From NCBI GenBank assembly GCA_026389335.1, contig JAPLIB010000089.1:1-64000 (forward strand): a stretch of 64,000 nt of DNA. Reading direction: 5' to 3'. How positions within the stretch are numbered: position 1 is the stretch's first letter; each line of letters begins with the position of its first letter. Shown in pieces: positions 27,396 through 36,062 of the stretch. The notes beneath the pieces were generated by a model. It had not been told where the DNA came from, ran no database searches, and saw only the letters and a program-made list of their open reading frames with translations. The position numbers were made by a program, and so were the translations under genes. The stretch comes from Cyanobacteriota bacterium. GTDB lineage: Bacteria; Cyanobacteriota; Cyanobacteriia; PCC-6307; Cyanobiaceae.

Positions 27396-27518
27396 GGCCA
27401 GAGCCTGGTGCAAGTGCCACCAACCTATCAGGATTAAAGCGTTGGCGTGCGCCCCGGGGGATCACGTGGGCTGGAGAAGTCGACCAGCCTGTCGTGAAGA
27501 GGGCTTTTGCTCTCTCAA

Positions 27519-27524
27519 ATTATA
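27519..27524 (-). promoter_or_regulatory. Perfect -10 box upstream of clpC
   Basis: The minus strand reads TATAAT here, about 125 bases before the clpC ATG, in a local AT-rich patch between rimI and clpC. No good -35 hexamer is seen at 16-18 bases. The predicted leader is about 115 nt. Confidence 0.4.
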
Positions 27525-27569
27525 ATTGCGTGCCGCTGATTGGTGCATTTATGGCTCTTGAATCTTCGG

Positions 27570-28052
27570 TTAACCGCACCCCTGGCTTCCTGCTTCAAGG
27601 GTGTTCAGCTTGAGCCATTGGATCAGGGCATCGTCGCCGTTGCGGTAGTAACCGCGACGGATCCCCGCCTGGCGGAAGCCACATCCGGCGTACAGGGCCC
27701 GGGCGGCGCTGTTGCCGCTGGCCACCTCCAGGGTGGCCCGTTCCGCCCCGCCGCGCCGGCCGGCGGCCAGCAACCCCAGCAGCACCAGTCGGCCCAGGCC
27801 CTGGCGGCGCACCGCCGGCGATACGGCCACCAGGGTGATGTGCAGCTCGTCGACCACCAGCCAGCCGCAGGCCATCGCCTGCAGCGCCTGCCGCTGCCGC
27901 ACTCCCAGTCCAGGGCGACGGTCGTCCTCCAGTTCCCGCTGCCACTGGCCCGGGGTCCAGAGACCACCGAGGGCGAGGGCATCCAGGGCCAGGCAGGCCT
28001 CCAGATCGTCCGGCCCCAGGGGCTGGAGTGGCGAGATCGGTGCGGCGGTCAC
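27570..28052 (-). CDS. rimI: Ribosomal-protein S18 alanine N-acetyltransferase (GNAT)
   Basis: A 160-residue GNAT acetyltransferase with a GTG start. The acetyl-CoA motif A is VAVSPAVRRQGLGRLVLLGL, followed by ATLEVASGNSAARALYAGCGF and RGYYRNGDDALIQ, the classical RimI C-terminal pattern (E-V-x-x-x-N-x-A-A-x-x-L-Y, GF, R-x-x-Y-Y). RimI acetylates the N-terminus of S18, and related cyanobacterial GNATs may have other protein targets. It lies upstream of clpC on the same strand, 174 bp apart, and divergent from lysA. Confidence 0.85.
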   Translation of the reverse strand: MTAAPISPLQPLGPDDLEACLALDALALGGLWTPGQWQRELEDDRRPGLGVRQRQALQAMACGWLVVDELHITLVAVSPAVRRQGLGRLVLLGLLAAGRRGGAERATLEVASGNSAARALYAGCGFRQAGIRRGYYRNGDDALIQWLKLNTLEAGSQGCG

Positions 28053-28113
28053 GGTCCCGGGCGGCCTGGCTCCCTACGATCTAATACTGCTGATCGCTCC
28101 GGAGCCCCTGCCC

Positions 28114-29535
28114 ATGGTCCTGTCGTCCGTTGAGGCCACGGCAACCGGCGCTGGTACGGAAGCCGATTCCCGCCTGGATCAGTCCTTTGAACAGCCGGTT
28201 GATCGGCTCAGTCCCAATCGCAACCTCGCGCCGATCACCACCCGGCTCGACGCCGACGGGGCTCTGCAAGTGGGGGGCTGCCGGCTGAGCGACCTGGCCC
28301 ATCGCTACGGCACTCCGCTCTATGTGCTCGATGAGGCCACCCTGCGGGCCACCTGTCAGGCCTATCGCCAGGCTCTCGAGCGCTATTACCCAGGCCCCTC
28401 CCTGGCCCTCTATGCCTCCAAAGCCAACAGTTCGCTGGCGATTTCGGCCCTGGTGGCTTCCGAAGGGCTGGGCCTCGATGCCGTTTCCGCCGGTGAGCTG
28501 CTGACGGCCCTGGGCGGCGGTATGCCACCGGATCGGATCGTGCTGCATGGCAACAACAAGTCGGCCGAAGAGCTGCAGCTGGCCGTGAGCCGCGGCGTGA
28601 CTGTGGTGGTTGACAACTGGAACGACATTGAACTGCTGGCCGCGATCGTTCCAGCCCAGGGGGCCAGGGCGCGTCTGCTACTGCGCTTCACCCCCGGCAT
28701 CGAATGCCACACCCACGAGTACATCCGCACCGGCCATCTCGACAGCAAATTCGGCTTCGATCCCGACCAGCTGGACGCGGTGCTGCGCCATCTTGCCGCC
28801 TGCCCCTGGGCCGATCTCGATGGTCTGCACGCCCACATCGGCTCCCAGATCTTTGAGCTGGAACCCCATCGCGACCTGGCCGGGGTGCTGGCCGATGCCC
28901 TGCAGCTGGCCCGTTCCCTGGGCCATGGCTGCACCGATCTCAATGTCGGCGGTGGCCTCGGCATCCGCTATGTGGCCGGAGATGATCCCCCCTCGATTCA
29001 GGAGTGGGTGCGCACGGTGGCGGAAGCGGTGGTGGCTGCCTGCAGCGAGCGGGGCCTGGCCCTGCCCCGCCTGCTCTGTGAACCGGGCCGCTCCCTGGTG
29101 GCCACGGCTGGCGTCACCCTGTACACCGTGGGCAGCCGCAAGGCCATTGCCGGGCTGCGCACCTATCTATCGGTGGATGGCGGCATGAGTGACAATCCAC
29201 GGCCGATCACCTATCAGTCGCTCTATACGGCCGTGCTGGCGGATCGGCCCCGGGCCGAGGCCAGCGAAACCGTCACCGTTGCCGGCAAGCACTGTGAATC
29301 CGGCGACGTGCTGCTCAAGGATCTGGCCCTGCCTGCGGCCGTCAGCGGCGACGTGCTGGCGGTGTTCGCAACGGGGGCCTACAACGCCTCGATGAGCTCC
29401 AACTACAATCGCATCCCACGGCCAGCAGCCGTGCTGGTGGCCGATGGGCTGGCCGATCTGGTGCAGCGCCGGGAACAGCCGGAAGACCTACTGCGCTACG
29501 ACGTCCTGCCAGCGCGGCTTTGCCCATTAGGTTGA
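28114..29535 (+). CDS. lysA: Diaminopimelate decarboxylase
   Basis: A 473-residue fold-III PLP decarboxylase for the last step of lysine synthesis. ALYASKANSSLAI holds the Schiff-base Lys. FTPGIECHTHEYIRTGH, DLDGLHAHIGSQIFE, NVGGGLGI, CEPGRSLVATAG and KHCESGDVLLKDLALP are the family active-site blocks, and AYNASMSSNYNRIPRP ends the barrel/greek-key boundary. An N-terminal extension of about 50 residues before SDLAHRYGTPLYVLDE is usual in cyanobacteria. ATG 28114 is chosen because the upstream part of the frame overlaps the antisense rimI. Confidence 0.97.
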   Translation: MVLSSVEATATGAGTEADSRLDQSFEQPVDRLSPNRNLAPITTRLDADGALQVGGCRLSDLAHRYGTPLYVLDEATLRATCQAYRQALERYYPGPSLALYASKANSSLAISALVASEGLGLDAVSAGELLTALGGGMPPDRIVLHGNNKSAEELQLAVSRGVTVVVDNWNDIELLAAIVPAQGARARLLLRFTPGIECHTHEYIRTGHLDSKFGFDPDQLDAVLRHLAACPWADLDGLHAHIGSQIFELEPHRDLAGVLADALQLARSLGHGCTDLNVGGGLGIRYVAGDDPPSIQEWVRTVAEAVVAACSERGLALPRLLCEPGRSLVATAGVTLYTVGSRKAIAGLRTYLSVDGGMSDNPRPITYQSLYTAVLADRPRAEASETVTVAGKHCESGDVLLKDLALPAAVSGDVLAVFATGAYNASMSSNYNRIPRPAAVLVADGLADLVQRREQPEDLLRYDVLPARLCPLG

Positions 29536-29656
29536 ACAAGATGCGTTGCGTTGCTTCGCAGGCTTGGCCCTCGGCTGAGTTTGCGATTGATCCAGATGGC
29601 CGAAGCTGGCCCAGGGCAGCGCGCCGAACCCGCCTGATTTTTTAGATTTTCCTCCC

Positions 29657-30472
29657 GTGACCTGGCTGCAGACTCTCGACCTGCGCCTGCTGCTTGATCT
29701 GCTGTTCGCCACAGCCCTGGGAGTGCTGCTGCTGGGGCGGGTCACCGAGTCGCGCACCCTCTGGTTGCTGCGCGGCTATCTCTTTCTGGTGGCCCTCGCC
29801 TGGGTGGTGCAGCGCTACGCCAACTTGCCCCTCACCAGCAAGCTGGTGGATGCGCTGGTGCTGGCCTGCAGCATGGCCCTGGCCATCCTCTGGCAGGGGG
29901 AGCTGCGGCGGCTGATGGAGTTGCTGGGCACCGGCCGCTTCGGGGTGCTGTTCGCCGATCGCAGCCGCGATCAGCTGGCCTCCGGTTCGGTGAGCATCCT
30001 CACCGAGGCTGCCGGCCGCCTCTCCCAAGCCCGCCGCGGTGGCCTGATTGTGCTCGATCTCGGCAGTGATCTGCGCCCCGAGGATTTCCTCAACCCGGGT
30101 ATCCCGCTCGATGCCCAGCTGTCGGTGGACCTGGTGCTCAACCTGTTCGCTGCCGACACCCCCCTCCACGATGGAGCAGTGCTTGTGCAGCAGAACCGCA
30201 TCGCCGCCGCTGGCGTGATCCTGCCCCTGTCGCGTCAGGGCCTCAACCGTTACGGCACCCGCCATCTGGCGGCCCTGGGGCTCACGGAGCGCCATGCCCG
30301 CTGCCTCTGCATTGTGGTGTCCGAGGAAACGGGCACCCTCTCACTGGCCCGCCAGGGCCGGCTGGAGCGACCGATCACCAGTAGCCGCCTCCACGATCTG
30401 CTCACCGATAGCCTGGCTTCGGTGCCGTCTGGGCGTAGCCTGGCCCCGGACCCGCCGGAAGCCCGCGGATGA
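29657..30472 (+). CDS. cdaA: Diadenylate cyclase CdaA (c-di-AMP synthase)
   Basis: A 271-residue protein from GTG 29657. Three N-terminal membrane helices cover residues about 10-85. The DisA_N/DAC domain follows, with [16 protein letters not shown] (the DGA motif), [15 protein letters not shown] (the RHR-type motif) and [17 protein letters not shown]. It makes c-di-AMP, which controls potassium and osmotic balance and night survival in cyanobacteria. The genes cdaR and glmM, its usual partners in Firmicutes, are not adjacent. Its stop overlaps the uppS start by 4 bp. Confidence 0.93.
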   Translation: MTWLQTLDLRLLLDLLFATALGVLLLGRVTESRTLWLLRGYLFLVALAWVVQRYANLPLTSKLVDALVLACSMALAILWQGELRRLMELLGTGRFGVLFADRSRDQLASGSVSILTEAAGRLSQARRGGLIVLDLGSDLRPEDFLNPGIPLDAQLSVDLVLNLFAADTPLHDGAVLVQQNRIAAAGVILPLSRQGLNRYGTRHLAALGLTERHARCLCIVVSEETGTLSLARQGRLERPITSSRLHDLLTDSLASVPSGRSLAPDPPEARG

Positions 30473-31245
30473 GTCGCGCCTTGGCGACCACCCCCAGCAC
30501 CCCCCATCAGCCTTTGCCCTCCCAGCTCGACGGGGCAAGGGTGCCTGCCCATGTGGCCCTAATCATGGATGGCAACGGCCGTTGGGCACGCCAGCGCGGC
30601 CTGCCGAGGGTGATGGGTCATCGCGCTGGCGTTGAGGCCTTAAAACGCACCTTGCGGCTCTGCAGCGACTGGGGCATCCAGGCGCTCACGGCCTATGCCT
30701 TCTCCACCGAGAACTGGACCCGTCCGGGCGAGGAGGTCACCTTTCTGATGACCCTGTTCGAGAGCGTGCTGGCCCGGGAGCTGGCGGCCCTGGAACGGGA
30801 GCAGGTGCGGATCCGGTTTCTCGGTGATCTGGAAGCCCTGCCCCGGCGCCTGCAGGAGCTGATCGCTGATGCCACCGCCCGCACCGCCACCAACAGCGGC
30901 ATTCACTTCAATGTCTGCACCAACTACGGCGGCCGTCGGGAGCTGGTGCGTGCGGCCCGGCGCCTGGCCCAGCGGGCTGCCGCCGGTGAGCTGGATGCCG
31001 CCACCATCGATGAGGCCCTGTTTGCCGACGAACTGTTCACCGCCGGCGAGGTCGATCCCGACCTGTTGATCCGCACCAGCGGCGAGCAACGCATCAGTAA
31101 TTTCCTGCTCTGGCAGCTGGCCTACGCCGAGCTCCACATCACCGAAGTGCTCTGGCCGGATTTCGACCAAGCCGCCCTGCTCGCCGCCCTGCTGGACTAC
31201 CAGGGCCGTACCCGTCGTTTCGGCGGCATCACCGCAGCCTCATGA
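30469..31245 (+). CDS. uppS: Undecaprenyl diphosphate synthase (isoprenyl transferase)
   Basis: A 258-residue cis-prenyltransferase that makes the C55 lipid carrier for peptidoglycan and envelope polysaccharide. [18 protein letters not shown] carries the catalytic Asp and the diphosphate-binding region. [14 protein letters not shown] and [13 protein letters not shown] follow. [20 protein letters not shown] is the C-terminal substrate motif. The ATG overlaps the cdaA stop (ATGA), and its own stop overlaps bioB in the same way. Confidence 0.97.
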   Translation: MSRALATTPSTPHQPLPSQLDGARVPAHVALIMDGNGRWARQRGLPRVMGHRAGVEALKRTLRLCSDWGIQALTAYAFSTENWTRPGEEVTFLMTLFESVLARELAALEREQVRIRFLGDLEALPRRLQELIADATARTATNSGIHFNVCTNYGGRRELVRAARRLAQRAAAGELDAATIDEALFADELFTAGEVDPDLLIRTSGEQRISNFLLWQLAYAELHITEVLWPDFDQAALLAALLDYQGRTRRFGGITAAS

Positions 31246-32231
31246 TCACCCGTCACGACTGGTCTCGCCCCGAGATCCAGGCCCTGCTCGATCTCCCCTT
31301 GATGGATCTGCTCTGGCAGGCCCAGCAGGTGCATCGCGCGGCCAACCCCGGCTATCACGTCCAGCTGGCCTCCTTGCTCAGCGTCAAGACGGGGGGCTGC
31401 GAGGAGGACTGCGCCTACTGCCCCCAGTCGATGCACCACAGCGCCGATGTCAGTGGCCGGCCGGAGCTCGAGGTGGAGCCGGTGCTGGCGCGGGCCCGGG
31501 CTGCCCGGGACGCCGGCGCCCAGCGCTTCTGCATGGGTTGGGCCTGGCGCGAAATCCGCGATGGCGCTCCCTTTGAGGCCATGCTCGCCATGGTGCGGGG
31601 CGTGCGGCAGCTGGGGCTGGAGGCCTGCGTCACCGCCGGCATGCTCAGCGACCACCAGGCCCAGCGCCTGGCCGAGGCCGGTCTCACCGCCTACAACCAC
31701 AACCTCGACACCAGTCCCGAGCACTACGACCGGATCATCAGCACCCGCACCTACGGCGAACGGCTGGAGACACTCGGCCGGGTGCGGGCCGCCGGCATCA
31801 CCCTCTGCTGCGGCGGCATCATCGGCCTGGGGGAAAGCAGTACGGATCGGGCCGGCTTACTGCAGGTGCTGGCCACCCTCGATCCCCACCCCGAGAGCGT
31901 GCCGATCAATGCCCTGGTGGCGGTGGAGGGCACCCCGCTCGAAGATCTGCCGCCGGTGGATCCCCTCGAACTGGTGCGCATGGTGGCCACCGCCCGCATC
32001 CTCATGCCCCACAGCCGGGTGCGGCTCAGTGCCGGCCGCCAGCAGCTGAACCGCGAAGCCCAGATCCTCTGCCTGCTGGCCGGGGCCGATTCCATCTTCT
32101 ACGGCGACACCCTGCTTACTACCGGCAACCCGGACGTGCTCGCTGACCAGGCCCTGCTGGCGGCCGCCGGGGTGCGGGTGGGTGAGTCCTCCGTGCCCGC
32201 CGGCCAGCCGGCGCCGGCTGGCCGGGGCTGA
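31242..32231 (+). CDS. bioB: Biotin synthase
   Basis: A 329-residue radical-SAM enzyme that inserts sulfur into dethiobiotin. [18 protein letters not shown] contains the C-x3-C-x2-C cluster motif. [25 protein letters not shown] and the terminal [18 protein letters not shown] block (contacting the auxiliary cluster and substrate) are all intact. Normal length. It overlaps uppS by 4 bp and is followed 6 bp later by trhO, so the four genes look like one operon. Confidence 0.98.
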   Translation: MITRHDWSRPEIQALLDLPLMDLLWQAQQVHRAANPGYHVQLASLLSVKTGGCEEDCAYCPQSMHHSADVSGRPELEVEPVLARARAARDAGAQRFCMGWAWREIRDGAPFEAMLAMVRGVRQLGLEACVTAGMLSDHQAQRLAEAGLTAYNHNLDTSPEHYDRIISTRTYGERLETLGRVRAAGITLCCGGIIGLGESSTDRAGLLQVLATLDPHPESVPINALVAVEGTPLEDLPPVDPLELVRMVATARILMPHSRVRLSAGRQQLNREAQILCLLAGADSIFYGDTLLTTGNPDVLADQALLAAAGVRVGESSVPAGQPAPAGRG

Positions 32232-32237
32232 GCGGCG

Positions 32238-33221
32238 ATGCGGGTTGTCAGCTTCTATCGATTCGTGCCGTTGGCGCCGGAGGAGCTGCCCCAGTGGCGG
32301 CAGCGACTGCTGGAGCTGGGTGCGGCGGTGGATCTGCGCGGCACGGTGCTGCTGGCGGCGGAGGGCCTCAACGGCACCATCTGTGGCGGTGGGCCCGCCG
32401 TTGAGGCCCTGGTGACACTGCTGCGTTCCGATCCCCGCCTGGCAGATCTGGAGCTGAAGCACAGCGAAGCGCCGGCAGCGGTGTTCCATCGCTTCAAGGT
32501 GCGGCTCAAGCGCGAGATCGTCAGCCTCGGTCGCCCGGAGCTGCAGGTGGGTGACCAAGATCCAGGGGGAACTTATGTGGCCGCCGCCGACTGGAATGCC
32601 CTGATTCGCGATCCAGGCACCCTGGTGATCGACACCCGCAATGCCTATGAGGTGGCGGTGGGGAGCTTCGCAGGATCGCTCGATCCCGCCATCGCGAACT
32701 TCAGCGATTTTCCTGACTGGGTGGAGGGGCAGCTGCGGCCGTTGGTGGAGCGCACCCGGCCGCAGGCTCTGGCCCTGTTCTGCACCGGTGGCATCCGTTG
32801 CGAGAAGGCCACGGCCTGGTTGCGGCGCCAGGGTTTTGAGGGCGTTCACCAGCTCCAGGGCGGCATCCTGCGCTACCTGGAGGAGGTACCTGAAGCCGAC
32901 AGCGCCTGGCAGGGGGAGTGTTTCGTGTTCGATCAGCGGGTGGCCTTGAACCACCAGCTCGAACCTGGGGAGCACAGCCTCTGCCATGGCTGCCGCAGGC
33001 CCCTTTCCGCCGCGGATCGGGACCACCCCAGTTATGTGAGCGGCGTGTGCTGCTCCCATTGCCAGGGGGAGCGGGGGGAGGCCGATCGCGCCCGTTTCGC
33101 CGAACGCCAGCGCCAGGTGAGCCTGGCCAGAGCCCGCGGTGATCGCCACATCGGCCAGGTGTTTGCCAGCGAAGTGGGGCCTGGGCCTCTCAGCGACGGC
33201 TGGGGTGGGATCGGCCCCTAA
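32238..33221 (+). CDS. trhO: tRNA uridine(34) hydroxylase, rhodanese-domain protein
   Basis: A 327-residue TrhO/YceA-type protein. An N-terminal acylphosphatase/ferredoxin-like domain (VVSFYRFVPL, VLLAAEGLNGTICG) precedes a rhodanese domain at about 120-225, where the active cysteine lies in ALFCTGGIRCEKATAW. A C-terminal CHGCRRPLSAADR and CCSHCQG zinc-like cluster is also typical. Known members hydroxylate U34 of tRNA using prephenate. It is the last gene of the cdaA-uppS-bioB run. Confidence 0.93.
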   Translation: MRVVSFYRFVPLAPEELPQWRQRLLELGAAVDLRGTVLLAAEGLNGTICGGGPAVEALVTLLRSDPRLADLELKHSEAPAAVFHRFKVRLKREIVSLGRPELQVGDQDPGGTYVAAADWNALIRDPGTLVIDTRNAYEVAVGSFAGSLDPAIANFSDFPDWVEGQLRPLVERTRPQALALFCTGGIRCEKATAWLRRQGFEGVHQLQGGILRYLEEVPEADSAWQGECFVFDQRVALNHQLEPGEHSLCHGCRRPLSAADRDHPSYVSGVCCSHCQGERGEADRARFAERQRQVSLARARGDRHIGQVFASEVGPGPLSDGWGGIGP

Positions 33222-33404
33222 CTCCAGGTTCTATTTCTGGTGGAGACTGCTCTGCATGGACGCCGGTTCTGGCTGGATTTCGAAGGCTGACTGGCTGGAG
33301 TGGCCGGTCATGCAGAGCACCTACTTCGACGTCCGATCGCCATAGGAGCTACCGGAGCTGTTGCCGCCGATTGAGCCCGTGTAGCTGGTCATCAGCAGCA
33401 CCTT

Positions 33405-33573
33405 GCGCCGGTTCGATTGCTGGGGCTGCAGCACCAGCTGGCGATCACGAGGTAATAAAGTGTAGCCTGGATTGGAGCTAATGCTGCCAACGGAGATCAA
33501 AATCAGATCTGACCAGCTCAAGCTGAGCCGTCGCCGCCATAGATATTGCTCTTGCAGCAGTTCTGGCCGTTGC
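33405..33573. repeat. 169-bp direct repeat, copy A
   Basis: Nearly identical to 34003-34171 at a constant offset of 598 bp, with only a few substitutions. The minus strand reads as the last part of a methyltransferase gene (SWSDLILISVGSISSNPGY, LLPRDRQLVLQPQQSNR). In this copy the frame then runs into an unrelated Gly/Ser-rich tail and stops at 33321. The flanking 33222-33404 holds nothing else I can support. Copy A lies downstream of the double-glycine peptide gene and its terminator. Confidence 0.85.
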
Positions 33574-33636
33574 TAACTAAGTTTCCGTCGTTACCCGTTC
33601 ACGATATTGAGACAGGGAGGCGGATGACCAAATCAT

Positions 33637-33664
33637 AAAAAAACCGCCTGCGCAAAGCAAGCGG
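33637..33664 (-). terminator. Strong intrinsic terminator of the double-glycine peptide gene
   Basis: The minus strand reads CCGCTTGC, a five-base loop, then GCAGGCGG and seven T residues. The stem is 8 bp with one G-U pair. It lies 43 bp after the stop of the 33708-33950 gene, on the same strand, so this small gene has a defined transcript end. Confidence 0.85.
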
Positions 33665-33707
33665 GGATCAACTTTGATTCAATAGATTGGCTCAGAAGCC
33701 AACAGTA

Positions 33708-33950
33708 TTACTCAAACAAACTTCCTACCGCATTAAGCCCCCACGCCAATGTAAGTGCATGTGGTCGAATGGCATCAAGCAAAGTACCCTTACTAGAACT
33801 TGCCCTTCTCCAACCTGCTCCTCCTACCACATAACGAGAAGCAGGTCGTTCTGCAAGTCCTCCCGTGATCTTCTGCGCCTCAGTCGAGCTGAGCTCGTCA
33901 GCGTGAACGGCCAACAGTTGGTCAAAATCCTTGGAAATAGGGCTATTCAT
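33708..33950 (-). CDS. Double-glycine leader peptide (bacteriocin/microcin-like precursor)
   Basis: An 80-residue frame from ATG 33950 to TAA. The N-terminus (residues 1-31) is a textbook double-glycine leader: an acidic amphipathic stretch, then ELSSTEAQKITGG, with GG at residues 30-31. Cleavage would release a 49-residue core beginning LAERPASRY. The core has no cysteine, a Gly/Arg/Ser-rich middle and a hydrophobic C-terminal segment (ALTLAWGLNAVGSLF), so it looks like an unmodified class II microcin rather than a lanthipeptide. It starts 31 bp after a methyltransferase pseudogene and has an intrinsic terminator. No C39-peptidase transporter or immunity gene is visible nearby. I saw no Shine-Dalgarno site. 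The assignment is inferred from the leader. Confidence 0.7.
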   Translation of the reverse strand: MNSPISKDFDQLLAVHADELSSTEAQKITGGLAERPASRYVVGGAGWRRASSSKGTLLDAIRPHALTLAWGLNAVGSLFE

Positions 33951-33975
33951 TCAGTTTTTGATGAAAGAGACTACT

Positions 33976-33986
33976 TTTATACTATA
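33976..33986 (-). promoter_or_regulatory. Possible -10 region for the double-glycine peptide gene
   Basis: The minus strand reads TATAGTATAAA about 26-36 bases before the ATG, giving overlapping -10-like hexamers TATAGT and TATAAA in an otherwise GC-rich genome. No clear -35 element is visible. Confidence 0.3.
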
Positions 33987-34736
33987 GGGCATCTGAGTTC
34001 AGGCGGCGGTTCGATTGCTGGGGCTGCAGCACCAGCTGGCGATCACGAGGTAATAAAATGTAGCCTGGATTGGAGCTAATGCTGCCAACGGAGATCAAAA
34101 TCAGATCTGACCAGCTCAGGCTGAGCCGTCGCCGCCACAGATCTTGCTCTTGCAGCAGTTCTGGCCGTTGCCCTGTAGCCAGAAATCATGCCAAACAATC
34201 AAGCCGTCAGGGCGGCACAGACGGGCCAGCAGATAGACACCCATCAGCACATCATCAAAGTAATGAGAACCATCGATGAACAGAAAATCGAAGCTTTCAC
34301 CGCGAAGCTGAAGGCCGATGGCGGCATGATCGGAGCGATCCTGAATCAGGTTTCAGTCATCGCTTTTCAGCTGCTTGGTGCGGGTGAGCAGAGAGGCTGC
34401 ATGGCATTCACCAATGCCGTTCCAGTCACGGCGCTGATACGGATCAATCGCCACGTGACAACCGCCGCCCCGGCCTCCGGGGCCGCCAGCAAAAAGGTGG
34501 TGCTGAATCCATAGCCCCTGCCCATTTCGAGGGTGGAGGTCATGCCAGCGTTGCAGCAGCTGTCGTATGGGAGCATCCTCTCGGCGATTGAGAGGCGTAT
34601 CGACCGGTCGATGGCATAGCTTTTGCCATCGAGTCCCGTCTAAATTGTTGCTATAGAGCGATTGCAGATCGCCGGCACATGGTTCAGCGAGTCGGGCTAC
34701 TTCATCCGCCGTTGTCAGCGGCAGATCTGGTGCCAA
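33982..34736 (-). pseudogene. Class I SAM methyltransferase (Methyltransf_24-like), multiply frameshifted
   Basis: Read on the minus strand and joined across at least four frame changes, the segment gives a normal order of motifs. The N-terminal part includes PLNRREDAPIRQLLQRWHDL. A SAM motif I segment reads LEMGRGYGFSTTFLLAAPEA. Then come VAIDPYQRRDWNGIG, the acidic motif FDFLFIDGSHYFDDVLMGVY and RPDGLIVWHDFW, and a final tail ending LLPRDRQLVLQPQQSNRRLN. These are the landmarks of small class I methyltransferases near glycan or surface loci. No single frame covers them, so the gene is dead or badly sequenced. Its last 55 codons form direct-repeat copy B. Confidence 0.75.
34003..34171. repeat. 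169-bp direct repeat, copy B (3' end of methyltransferase pseudogene)
   Basis: Partner of copy A, 598 bp away. This copy is continuous with the rest of the methyltransferase pseudogene and so is likely the parent. The two copies bracket a 429-bp interval that contains the whole double-glycine peptide gene and its terminator. Confidence 0.85.
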
Positions 34737-34874
34737 GCTAAGGCTGCAGCGGCTGCTGCACCGCTGCGGCTCATGGCTTCAGCGGCCCTTAGCTTCAGTG
34801 CCCGGTTGCCAGCCCGGCCTGGCGCAGTTGGCAGCTGCGACCATTGGCTCGCAGCTGCTGCTGATCCGGTACCA

Positions 34875-36062
34875 ATGTCACCTCATAGCCTCTGCCAGAA
34901 CTGGCGCCGTTCTCGCCATCCCGTTGGGGAGCCCGCTGCAGCCCGGCCGATTCTCTACAGTTTCCGCCGCTGCCCCTATGCCATCCGGGCCCGTTTGGCC
35001 CTGGCTGCCGCTGGCCTTGCGGTGGAGCTGCGCGAGCTGGCGCTGGCCTGCAAGCCGCCGGAGTTGCTCGAGGCCTCGGCCAAGGCCACCGTGCCCGTGT
35101 TGGTGCTGGGCGCTGATGATCCGGGGCTGGCGCCGGATTCGCCCACCCGAACGCTCGATGAAAGCCTGGCGATCATGCGCTGGGCCCTGGATCGTCACGA
35201 TCCAGATGATTGGTTGCGAGCCGGAGATGACGCGGCGGCCGCCGAGATCGAAGCGCTGTTGGCGGCCTGTGATGGGCCTTTCAAGCACCATCTCGACCGC
35301 TTCAAATACGCCAGCCGCTATGTCGAGCCTGACTGCGAGGCAGAGACCAAACCAAATACCAAGTCAAAGACCAAACCAGAAACCAAGGTAAAGACCAAGG
35401 CAACTATTGAGGCCGATACCGAAATGCATCGGCAGGCGGCTCTGGTGCTGCTGCGCGAGTGGAACGCGCGATTGATCATGGCCGCGCCGGCGGGTGCTGC
35501 CGACGGCTGGTTGCTGGGCTCGCGCCCCTCGCTGGCGGACTGGGCCCTGCTGCCGTTCGTGCGCCAGTTTCAGCTGGCCGACCCGGCGGGCTTTGCGGCT
35601 GAGACGGACCTGACCCCCCTGCAGACCTGGCTGGCCCGCTTCCTGGCCGGACCGGAACTGGCGGCGGTGCTGGCGCCGCCCTGGGCCGAGCCGACCCCCT
35701 GGCGTTCGCCCCGCTGGCTCTATCACCTGGCTCTGCCCGAGGAGTGGGCCGAGGCCCAGTCGCAGGGGGAGTACCGGCGCTCCAGCCGCGGCCTCAGCCT
35801 GGAGCAAGTGGGCTTCATCCATGCAAGCTACGCCCACCAGCTAGCCTTCACCCACCGGCTCTACTACGCCGATCTGCCGCGGGTGCTGCTACTGACGATC
35901 GCCCCCCAGCGACTGGCCGCCGCCGGCGTGGTCGTGCAGGCAGAACCGGCAGCCGGGGGCCAGGAATTGTTTCCCCATCTGTACGGAGCCCTGCCGCTGG
36001 CGGCGGTGGTGGCGGTGGAAAACTGGCGGCCGGCTGGGGTGCCGCAGGCGGTGGCGGCATGA
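34875..36062 (+). CDS. Glutathione S-transferase-like protein fused to a DUF952 domain
   Basis: About 395 residues from ATG 34875. The N-terminal thioredoxin-fold GST domain begins YSFRRCPYAIRARLAL (a Cys-x-Y active-site variant), with VPVLVL and DESLAIMRWALDRHD marking the glutathione-binding strand and helix. A helical GST C-domain follows (SLADWALLPFVRQFQLAD). The last 120 residues are a DUF952 domain: LYHLALPEEWAEAQSQGEYR, VGFIHASYAHQL, and LFPHLYGALPLAAVVAV. A 25-residue Lys/Thr/Pro-rich insert (from about 35341) interrupts the GST C-domain. The stop overlaps the next gene by 4 bp. The substrate is unknown. Confidence 0.82.
   Translation: MSPHSLCQNWRRSRHPVGEPAAARPILYSFRRCPYAIRARLALAAAGLAVELRELALACKPPELLEASAKATVPVLVLGADDPGLAPDSPTRTLDESLAIMRWALDRHDPDDWLRAGDDAAAAEIEALLAACDGPFKHHLDRFKYASRYVEPDCEAETKPNTKSKTKPETKVKTKATIEADTEMHRQAALVLLREWNARLIMAAPAGAADGWLLGSRPSLADWALLPFVRQFQLADPAGFAAETDLTPLQTWLARFLAGPELAAVLAPPWAEPTPWRSPRWLYHLALPEEWAEAQSQGEYRRSSRGLSLEQVGFIHASYAHQLAFTHRLYYADLPRVLLLTIAPQRLAAAGVVVQAEPAAGGQELFPHLYGALPLAAVVAVENWRPAGVPQAVAA

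Noticed and set aside
25428-27437. A 669-codon plus-strand frame opposite clpC
   Set aside because: ClpC on the other strand is fully conserved, and the antisense reading has no family features.
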